Assembly (NCBI GenBank): GCA_029821515.1
Contig: JALGTD010000042.1
Span: 1-9,528 of the forward strand
Length of the DNA stretch: 9,528 bases
Source of the DNA: Candidatus Zipacnadia bacterium
GTDB lineage: Bacteria; Armatimonadota; Zipacnadia; Zipacnadales; Zipacnadaceae
Direction: 5' to 3'
Notes under the pieces: model-generated
Told to the model about the DNA's origin: nothing
Seen by the model: the letters and a program-made list of their open reading frames with translations, nothing else
Database searches by the model: none
Shown: positions 1 through 5,969 of the stretch, in pieces
How positions within the stretch are numbered: position 1 is the stretch's first letter
Layout: every line of letters begins with the position of its first letter
Program-made: the position numbers and the translations under genes

Positions 1-1
1 C

Positions 2-175
2 CTGGGCAAGTACCCGACCCAAAAGGTTCTGGCGATGGGGCGCGAGCTAATTGAAAAGGCCGGTCCGGACGGCTTCATCCTGGCCGGGACTGCTTCCGGC
101 ACCTATGACGAGCAGGCGGCGCGCAACTTCATCGCTCTCGCCCAGCTCTCCGCCCAGATGGCGGGAAACAGCTAG
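2..175 (+). CDS. 3' end of a probable URO-D/methyltransferase superfamily protein (partial)
   Basis: An open frame enters from the left edge and ends at TAG 173-175, giving 57 C-terminal residues with no start in the window. The tail reads as an amphipathic helix, then PDGFILAGTASGTYDEQAA, then a final helix with the pattern ARNFIALAQL. This resembles the end of the URO-D/corrinoid-methyltransferase TIM barrel, where a glycine-rich GGxIL strand and loop is followed by an eNxxAL helix. The next gene, on the opposite strand, ends in a similar way (GGGYILAPGQ, then VENCLALIEEA), which supports the family call. The piece holds no catalytic residues, so substrate and reaction cannot be stated. It converges on the neighbouring gene with a 70-base gap. 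Another TIM-barrel enzyme with a similar last strand is possible. Confidence 0.55.
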   Translation: MGKYPTQKVLAMGRELIEKAGPDGFILAGTASGTYDEQAARNFIALAQLSAQMAGNS

Positions 176-245
176 GGAATGACGGGGCTCCTGGAGAAAC
201 CTGCTCTTCAGCGCTTCCCGGGTAGTTCTGCCGGAACCGTGAGCA

Positions 246-1193
246 CTATGCCTGTTCAAACAACGCCTGAGCCTCCTCGATGAGCGCGAGGCAATTCTCT
301 ACGGGGACGTCATCCTGGATATCTTGGCCTGGAGCAAGGATATATCCGCCCCCTTTACCCAGTACCTGTGCCACCTGGCGTGTCTCCGCCCGCACCTCCT
401 GGGGACTGCCATAGGGAAGCGTGCGCTGAGTACTGATACCGCCCCACAGGCAGAGCGCATCACCAAATTGGGCCTTCACCTGCCCGATGTCCATCACCGG
501 CTGCACCGGATTGAGTACCTGCACGTCCATCTTCACTACGTCGGGCAGCACGGCAAAGATATTGCCGCAGGAATGCAGAAAGGTATATTTCCCTGCCTTA
601 TGGATGCGGTGGAACATCCGCGCCTGGCGTGGCCCGAAATAACGCCGCCACAGTTCCGGATTCATTAGCAGAGCATCCTGAGCGCCCCAGTCACTCCCCA
701 GTAGCACCCCGTCCACGTCGGCACTGAGCATCATCTCCAGCATTATCATATCCGCTTCAACAATTTGGTCGAACAACGCCTCGCAATAGTCCGGGTGCAG
801 GATCATATCCATCATCAAGTTCTCCATACCCCGCAGTATCCAGGCCTTCTCAAACAGCGAAGCCCAGAAGAACGCCAGGATAAAGCTGTCGGTGGTCTCG
901 CGCAACCGAGCGATGTCATCATAAAAATCGGTGTAGCTGCCCACACCGCCGATATCCGGCAGTCGAGAGGGTACCTCGGAGCCAAGCTGGTCCTCCGGTA
1001 TGTTAGTGAACTCCCACCAGGGCGCTCTCGCCGGCCGAATACAGTTCCCGATATACTCGTCCAGATCATCGGTACCAAAATAGTCAGTCAGTTTCGCTCT
1101 GGCTTCACTGGTAAATAGTATCGCATAAGGGATTCGCCCAGTGTCGTGGTGGGCAATAGCTTCACAGACAAGCTCGCGACGGGTCAGTGACAT
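246..1193 (-). CDS. Uroporphyrinogen decarboxylase-like / methyltransferase-superfamily protein
   Basis: This 315-residue cytoplasmic protein belongs to the URO-D superfamily, which includes heme-pathway URO-D and the corrinoid methyltransferases MtaA, MtbA and CmuA. Signs are an N-terminal TRRELVCEAIAH helix (about 4-15), SLFEKAW and LRGMENLMMDM (112-130), GSDWG (166-170), HSCG (207-210), GGISTQRTLPYG (251-262) and a closing YILAPGQ / VPVENCLAL segment (284-304). His207 and Cys209 match the HxC zinc motif of the methyltransferases, but the third Cys ligand expected near residue 290 is Gln. The heme-type N-terminal arginine motif is not seen, so a role in heme synthesis is unlikely. Its LRGMENL-type relatives, known to me mostly as uncharacterised proteins of environmental bacteria, usually run to about 340 residues; the shortfall seems to lie around 57-90. 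ATG 1191-1193 is well supported by GGAGGT six bases upstream. It follows murG by 126 bases on the same strand but has no obvious cell-wall role. The reaction is unknown. Confidence 0.85.
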   Translation of the reverse strand: MSLTRRELVCEAIAHHDTGRIPYAILFTSEARAKLTDYFGTDDLDEYIGNCIRPARAPWWEFTNIPEDQLGSEVPSRLPDIGGVGSYTDFYDDIARLRETTDSFILAFFWASLFEKAWILRGMENLMMDMILHPDYCEALFDQIVEADMIMLEMMLSADVDGVLLGSDWGAQDALLMNPELWRRYFGPRQARMFHRIHKAGKYTFLHSCGNIFAVLPDVVKMDVQVLNPVQPVMDIGQVKAQFGDALCLWGGISTQRTLPYGSPQEVRAETRQVAQVLGKGGGYILAPGQDIQDDVPVENCLALIEEAQALFEQA

Positions 1194-1199
1194 AGGTCT

Positions 1200-1205
1200 A
1201 CCTCC
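1200..1205 (-). promoter_or_regulatory. Shine-Dalgarno site of the URO-D-like gene
   Basis: On the minus strand the bases read GGAGGT, six bases before ATG 1191-1193. It is the strongest ribosome binding site in the window and fixes the start of the URO-D-like gene. It also suggests that this gene is translated independently, unlike the coupled mur genes upstream. Confidence 0.75.
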
Positions 1206-1319
1206 AACCTTCCGTAATAGTCTTCGGATATTTCTGTGGCGCTGTGACTAATACCACCCGCGGTCATTCATCGCCGGCACCAGTTCGTCTATCGCCAGGG
1301 GGCAAACGGCCAATCTATT

Positions 1320-2414
1320 CTACATCCCCAGGAGAAATTGCGCAATATGTCGAGCAGCGCCGGGCTGCCCCCACGCCGCACTGGCCTCAGCCATCTTTGT
1401 GCGCCATTGTTCATCTCGGCGCAGCCCGAGGACTACCTCTGCAAATTTGGAGGCGCAAAGTTCCTCATCCTCGATAACTACCGCTGCTCCAGCTTTTTCC
1501 AACTCGGCTGCATTGTACTTCTGATGACCGGCGGCATACGGGTAAGGCACCAGTACCAGCGGCTTGCCCAGGGCGGTGGCTTCGCCGATGCTACTGGAGC
1601 CGGCTCGGCTGATGATGAGATCAGTTGCTGCCAGCGCCGCGCCCATCTGTTCCAGGTAAGCCAGGCAGTGGTATGTTGGCTGAGTAGCTCCCAATGCCTC
1701 GGCCTGCATCTTCACTGCCTCGTAATTGCGTTTGCCCGTCAGGTGAACAATCTGAAGATCACGCTCGGCCAGCAACCTCGGCAATGCTGCCAGTAACGCC
1801 TGGTTGATGCTGCGGGCCCCCTGGCTACCGCCGGCGACCAATATTGTGAACCTGTCGGGCTGCAGTCCCAGCAGGTCCTGGCCCTGGACATGACTGGCAC
1901 TCAGTATCTGCTTGCGCACTGGAGCGCCGGTGCGCTGTGTTCTGCGTCCGGGGAGATATTCAGCAGTTGCAGCAAAAGCCAGGGTAACAAGCTGGGCACT
2001 TCTGCTCAACAAGCGTCCTGTACGATCGGGGTAGGCATCGCCGATGTGAACAATACACGGAATCCGCAACAGTCGGGCAGCCATCATCACCGGAGCGGCC
2101 ACGTACCCGCCCGTACCAAAGACCACCGTAGGACGAAAGCGCCGCAGCAGGCCGAGGGCTTGAATCAGCCCACGCAGGAGGTTCACAACGCTCGACACTA
2201 TCTGCCAGGAGAGCCCATACGGAAAGGGCCGTGCCGAGATGAACGCCGCGGGCAGGCCAGTTTGGGCCAGGATAGTATTGTCGCGATCCGAAGAGGCAGC
2301 GACCAGGAGGATTTCAACATCAGCGTCAGCCTCGGTGAGTTGCTCACCGACAGCAATGGCCGGAAAGAGATGACCGGCAGTTCCGCCCCCTGCCAGCACG
2401 ACTCTGGCACTCAT
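1320..2414 (-). CDS. murG: MurG, UDP-GlcNAc:lipid I GlcNAc transferase
   Basis: MurG is a GT-B glycosyltransferase (GT28) on the cytoplasmic face of the membrane. It adds GlcNAc to lipid I to make lipid II. At 364 residues it is near the usual 350-360. The N-terminal acceptor domain has the glycine loop GGGTAGHLFPA (9-19) and FGTGGYVAAPV (99-109). The C-terminal UDP-GlcNAc domain has GGSQGARSIN (195-204), SRAGSSSIGEA (269-279, with the nucleotide-binding Glu) and PYPYAAGHQKYNA (290-302). The GTAGH form of the first loop occurs in several terrabacterial phyla. The motif usually written HEQN is HIGD at 123-126, so the Glu and Asn found there in most MurGs are replaced. ATG 2412-2414 lies three bases after the ftsW stop, with only a weak purine stretch upstream, which points to coupled translation. 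It is the last dcw gene here; no murC or murB follows. Confidence 0.97.
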   Translation of the reverse strand: MSARVVLAGGGTAGHLFPAIAVGEQLTEADADVEILLVAASSDRDNTILAQTGLPAAFISARPFPYGLSWQIVSSVVNLLRGLIQALGLLRRFRPTVVFGTGGYVAAPVMMAARLLRIPCIVHIGDAYPDRTGRLLSRSAQLVTLAFAATAEYLPGRRTQRTGAPVRKQILSASHVQGQDLLGLQPDRFTILVAGGSQGARSINQALLAALPRLLAERDLQIVHLTGKRNYEAVKMQAEALGATQPTYHCLAYLEQMGAALAATDLIISRAGSSSIGEATALGKPLVLVPYPYAAGHQKYNAAELEKAGAAVVIEDEELCASKFAEVVLGLRRDEQWRTKMAEASAAWGQPGAARHIAQFLLGM

Positions 2415-2417
2415 ACG

Positions 2418-3575
2418 TCATCGCCGCCCTACTTGCTTTTGGTTGTGCCGGGCCACTGCCAGCACAAGTCCAGCGCTGATCAGGGAGCTTACCAGACTGC
2501 TACCGCCGGCGCTGATAAAGGGGAGCGTCAGGCCGGTCGGTGGGATGACAGCAGTGGCCACCGCAATGTTGACTAAAGCCTGCAGGGAGAGGCTAATACC
2601 GATGCCTGCCGCCAGAAAGTAGCCCAGGCGGCTGTTGCTGCGCCGCGCTATCTTGAAGGCCAGCACTGCAAACATCACAATAAGCACCAGTAATCCCACT
2701 GCCCCCCACAGTCCCAGTTCCCCCGCAATTACGCAGTATATCGAGTCGGTGTGAGGCACGGGCAACCCCTTCCACTTATCTGGACTCATGCCCAATCCCA
2801 TCCCGAAGGGGCCGCCCCGGGCGATAGCAACCAGCATATGTAGAATATGATTTCCAGCTCCCCGGATGTATTCTTCGGGGTTAAGCCAGGCGTTGACACG
2901 GGTGGCAATATACGGCTTGCTGAGCGAATAGAGGACACCAGCCGACAAAAGCCCCAGGCCAAGCGGCACCAGATAGCGCAAACGCAACCCCCCAATAAAA
3001 GCCAGGGCCAAGGCGAGCAAGAGCATCAGCATGGCCATGCCCTGATCATGCTGCTTCACAAGCAACCCCACCATCACAGCAGTGCCTACAGCCATAGGCA
3101 GGATGACGCGATATACATTTTCACGGTTAAGCGGTCCGCGGGCCAGCATAGTGGCCACCGCCGCTACGTAGGCAATCTTAGCGAACTCTGAGGGCTGCAT
3201 ACCCCATATCCAGCAGCGGGCATCACCGACACTCTTGCCCCAAATGGCAGCCGCGGCCATCAGAATCAGTCCTACCAGGAAAGCAGGGCGACTAAACCGC
3301 TCGATCCACCTCAGCGGCACCAGGCTGATTATTATCATAGCAACCAGGCCGATGCCAGCATATTTCAACTGGGTCTTGAAGAACCAGTAGGGATCGCCGT
3401 GGTAGGGCAATGGACGACCGGCGCGAGGGAAACTGGAGGAGAAGACAAAGACGATCCCGAGTACGACCAAACCGTACACGACTAGCAAGAAGAGGCGGCC
3501 CGTCCGGCCGTAGTTGCCGGCGGGCTGCTCCTGGCTGGCTGCGGTTGATCCACGGGATTGTGCAGTACTGACCAC
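2418..3575 (-). CDS. ftsW: FtsW, SEDS-family septal peptidoglycan polymerase
   Basis: FtsW polymerises lipid II into septal glycan together with a class B PBP, here most likely the FtsI encoded upstream. The 385-residue protein has a cytoplasmic N-tail of about 27 residues and then about ten hydrophobic segments (from 28-48 through 357-376). SEDS marks are QPSEFAK (127-133), a large outer loop with ARGGPFGMGLG (252-262), HTDSIY (275-280; Asp277 matches the essential SEDS aspartate), GELG (285-288) and IPPTGLTLPFISAGGSSL (344-361). The usual QPDxG motif is QHDQG (175-179), and the stretch between the RxWI and QPSE motifs is about four residues short. FtsW rather than RodA is chosen from its place between murD and murG. 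The GTG start at 3573-3575 is favoured: GGGGGT (3583-3588) lies seven bases upstream and the murD stop only three bases away. Confidence 0.95.
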   Translation of the reverse strand: MVSTAQSRGSTAASQEQPAGNYGRTGRLFLLVVYGLVVLGIVFVFSSSFPRAGRPLPYHGDPYWFFKTQLKYAGIGLVAMIIISLVPLRWIERFSRPAFLVGLILMAAAAIWGKSVGDARCWIWGMQPSEFAKIAYVAAVATMLARGPLNRENVYRVILPMAVGTAVMVGLLVKQHDQGMAMLMLLLALALAFIGGLRLRYLVPLGLGLLSAGVLYSLSKPYIATRVNAWLNPEEYIRGAGNHILHMLVAIARGGPFGMGLGMSPDKWKGLPVPHTDSIYCVIAGELGLWGAVGLLVLIVMFAVLAFKIARRSNSRLGYFLAAGIGISLSLQALVNIAVATAVIPPTGLTLPFISAGGSSLVSSLISAGLVLAVARHNQKQVGRR

Positions 3576-3578
3576 GGC

Positions 3579-4985
3579 CTACACCCCCGGTTTGGCTTCG
3601 CGTTGGGCAATTTCCCGCACTATACGCGTGAACTGCTCGCCGCGGTGGGTTTGGTCCTCGAACATATCAAAGCTCGCGCAACCAGGCAGTAACACCACAG
3701 TATCACCCGGCTCCGCGCGACGGTAGCACTCTTCGACAGCTTCTTGCATACTCGCAGCCCGCCTCGTATCGACGTCATCTCCTATAGCTGCCTCAATCGC
3801 TGGCCCGCTTTCACCAATCAGACAGACAAACCGGCACCAGTGGGCAAGATGTCGCCCGAACTGGGAAAAATCGGCTTCCTTGCCCTGGCCACCAGCAATA
3901 ACCAGCAGGGGCCCGCCGAGCGTACTGAGATCAGCGATAGCGGCCGCCGTGTTGGTTGCCTTGGAATCATCAATAAACCGCACACCTTCTACGCACGTCA
4001 CTTCCTGGAGCAGGTGAGCAGCCGGCTCAAATGACCGTAGCCCCTGGGCTATTTGCTCGCTGCTGGCGCCACACAGAGAGGCGGCCAGCCCGGCGGCCAG
4101 CGCATTTGTTATGTTATGCTCACCGGACACGGGCATCTCATCCCGGGACAAAAGCCGCTGCGGGCCACAGCCAGCGTCAATAATCAAGTGGTTGTCTTCG
4201 AGTCGTCCGGCGCTGACTGCCGAGTCGGTTGAGACGGCCAACACCGTAGCGGAGAGCTGCTCTTGCAGAGCAGCCACAGTTGAATCATCAGTGCACAGTA
4301 TGCTGTAATCATCTGCTGTTTGATTTTGAAACAGACGCAGCTTGGCGGCAGCGTATTCTCCCAGGTCGGCGTGCCGGTCCAGGTGGTCGGGCGTGATATT
4401 AAGCAGCACAGCTATCCAGGGGCGGAAGTGCACGACCGTCTCAAGTTGAAAACTACTGACCTCGGCCACAACTACATCAGCATGCCGAGCGCGGTCAATC
4501 TGGCTAATCAGCGGCAGGCCAATGTTGCCGGCAACCACATTGCCAATACCGGCCGCTTCCAACATCAGTCCGGTCATCATCGTTGTCGTGCCTTTTCCGT
4601 TGGTGCCCGAGATAGCGATCATAGGCGTCGGACAAAAACGGTAAGCCAGCTCAATCTCGCCAATTACCTCGATGCCCGCCGCTCGTGCTTGGACCAAGGC
4701 AGGGTGGTTGCAGGGTACACCGGGGCTGACTACCAGCAGGTCTGGACTGTCTAGTTGTTCAAGCTCTCTGAATTCCGGGACTACTTCAGCACCAAGGCTG
4801 GTAACCTCGTGAGCAGAATCCGCTAGCTGGTCAATAGGCTTGGCATCAGCACCGATGACCTGCGCACCTCGCCTGACCAGAAATCGCACGCAGGCCAGAC
4901 CTGTACGGGCCAGCCCAATGACTGCAACACGTCTGTCGCTGAGAGCGATTGGCTGGCCGAAAACTGTGTGTGTAGGAATAGTCAT
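3579..4985 (-). CDS. murD: MurD, UDP-MurNAc-L-Ala:D-Glu ligase
   Basis: MurD is a cytoplasmic ATP-dependent ligase that adds D-glutamate to UDP-MurNAc-L-Ala. The 468 residues are slightly longer than the common 440-450. The N-terminal Rossmann domain holds GLARTG (24-29) and VVSPGVP (85-91). The central ATPase domain has the P-loop GTNGKGTTT (127-135), EVSSFQLE (175-182), NITPDHLDRH (196-205), a likely carbamylated lysine in AAKLRLF (Lys215), and HNITNALAA (290-298). The C-terminal domain has DDSKATNTAA (339-348), AGGQGKEADF (364-373) and CASFDMFEDQTHRG (436-449). Two features are odd. The P-loop has the extra glycine after the lysine that is typical of folylpolyglutamate synthases. The HRxE motif reads HLLQ (324-327), losing the arginine normally invariant there. 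Position and the remaining motifs still make MurD secure. ATG 4983-4985 has AGGA seven bases upstream, and the gene begins nine bases after mraY. Confidence 0.96.
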   Translation of the reverse strand: MTIPTHTVFGQPIALSDRRVAVIGLARTGLACVRFLVRRGAQVIGADAKPIDQLADSAHEVTSLGAEVVPEFRELEQLDSPDLLVVSPGVPCNHPALVQARAAGIEVIGEIELAYRFCPTPMIAISGTNGKGTTTMMTGLMLEAAGIGNVVAGNIGLPLISQIDRARHADVVVAEVSSFQLETVVHFRPWIAVLLNITPDHLDRHADLGEYAAAKLRLFQNQTADDYSILCTDDSTVAALQEQLSATVLAVSTDSAVSAGRLEDNHLIIDAGCGPQRLLSRDEMPVSGEHNITNALAAGLAASLCGASSEQIAQGLRSFEPAAHLLQEVTCVEGVRFIDDSKATNTAAAIADLSTLGGPLLVIAGGQGKEADFSQFGRHLAHWCRFVCLIGESGPAIEAAIGDDVDTRRAASMQEAVEECYRRAEPGDTVVLLPGCASFDMFEDQTHRGEQFTRIVREIAQREAKPGV

Positions 4986-4994
4986 ATAGCTATC

Positions 4995-5969
4995 CTAAGC
5001 AATATTCATAGCAACGACAACTCCGACGACGGCTGCCACCAGCCCCACCAGCCAGAAACCGACCACTATCTGGGGCTCAGTCCAGCCCCGCAGTTCGAAA
5101 GTATGATGAATAGGCGTCATTGCAAAAACTCTCCGGCCCGTCCAACGGAACCAAATCACCTGAATTATCACGCTCAAGGCTTCCCCGACAAACACCACCG
5201 CAATCAGAGCAAATACTAACTCAATGCCGCCGGCAACAGCAATTCCTCCCAGCAGCGCCCCCAGGCCCAGGCTGCCGACATCACCCATAAATATTTGCGC
5301 CGGGTGGTAATTGAGCCACAGGAAGCCAGCAGCCGCACCCGCCGTCAGAGCACAGAGCACCGCCAGGTGGCCAGCCCCGACAATCAAACAGACTGCGGCC
5401 AGCCCACCAGCACAAATTGCGGTCAATCCACCAGCCAGCCCATCCAGGCCATCGGTAAGGTTGACGGCATTAGCACTGCCCACCACCACCAGCACTCCCA
5501 ATACGAGGCGCACCGCCACGGGCAGTCCCGCGAACCCCAACACCACGCTTTGACTCGCTGGCATAAACCCTACCACCAGCCAGACAAAGCCCAGAGCCAC
5601 GGCTGCCTCGGCCGACAAGCGATAGCGGGCTCTAATGCCTAGCGTAGAACCGTGGCGTGATTTCAGGTAGTCGTCAACGAAACCAAGTGCCGCAAACATT
5701 GCCACCAACCATACTACCGCCACTACTTGCCCTTTGGCGGAGCCAGTTCCCCTTACCATAACCGCACCAGCAGCCAGCACAACTGCAATGACAGCCAGTC
5801 CCCCCGCCGTAGGTGTACCCTGCTTGCGCTGGTGGCGGCTGGGAGCATCATCCCGCACCTGAGCCCGCCAATTCAGCCGGCGAGACACCGCCAGATTTAT
5901 GGCTGTCAAAGCGGCTGATGCTAGCAGTGCCCCCATAAAGAGCAGCAAAAGTCCCGCCCAGTCAGGCAT
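4995..5969 (-). CDS. mraY: MraY, phospho-MurNAc-pentapeptide translocase
   Basis: MraY is an integral membrane enzyme that transfers phospho-MurNAc-pentapeptide from UDP to undecaprenyl phosphate, making lipid I. The 324-residue protein has about ten hydrophobic helices. Family motifs are HQRKQGTPTAGG (46-57), FVDDYLK (97-103, the Asp-Asp pair), NAVNLTDGLDGLAGG (167-181, with the Mg-binding region), FMGDVGSLGLGALLG (227-241) and PIHHTFELRGW (286-296). The last corresponds to the HHH motif, but the third histidine is threonine. The length is at the short end of the family (E. coli about 360). ATG 5967-5969 overlaps the end of murF by eight bases, so translation is probably coupled; AAGGA (5980-5984) lies ten bases upstream inside murF. 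Confidence 0.97.
   Translation of the reverse strand: MPDWAGLLLLFMGALLASAALTAINLAVSRRLNWRAQVRDDAPSRHQRKQGTPTAGGLAVIAVVLAAGAVMVRGTGSAKGQVVAVVWLVAMFAALGFVDDYLKSRHGSTLGIRARYRLSAEAAVALGFVWLVVGFMPASQSVVLGFAGLPVAVRLVLGVLVVVGSANAVNLTDGLDGLAGGLTAICAGGLAAVCLIVGAGHLAVLCALTAGAAAGFLWLNYHPAQIFMGDVGSLGLGALLGGIAVAGGIELVFALIAVVFVGEALSVIIQVIWFRWTGRRVFAMTPIHHTFELRGWTEPQIVVGFWLVGLVAAVVGVVVAMNIA

Noticed and set aside
176..245. Possible bidirectional terminator between the two convergent genes
   Set aside because: There is only a short imperfect stem (TTCCcGG with CCGGAA, about 215-236) and no T-run on either side, too weak to call.
1206..1319. Possible promoter or murG terminator in the 126-base gap before the URO-D-like gene
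   Set aside because: I found no convincing -35/-10 pair and no stable hairpin with a T-run on the minus strand. A promoter may exist but cannot be supported by eye.
1890..2576. Plus-strand open frame of 228 codons opposite murG and ftsW
   Set aside because: It is antisense over the murG-ftsW junction, with a polar, unstructured translation typical of a shadow frame.
4581..4607. FolC-like P-loop suggesting the gene is folylpolyglutamate synthase instead of murD
   Set aside because: The N-terminal Rossmann domain, SSFQLE, DDSKATN and CASFDMF motifs, plus the position between mraY and ftsW, identify MurD clearly.
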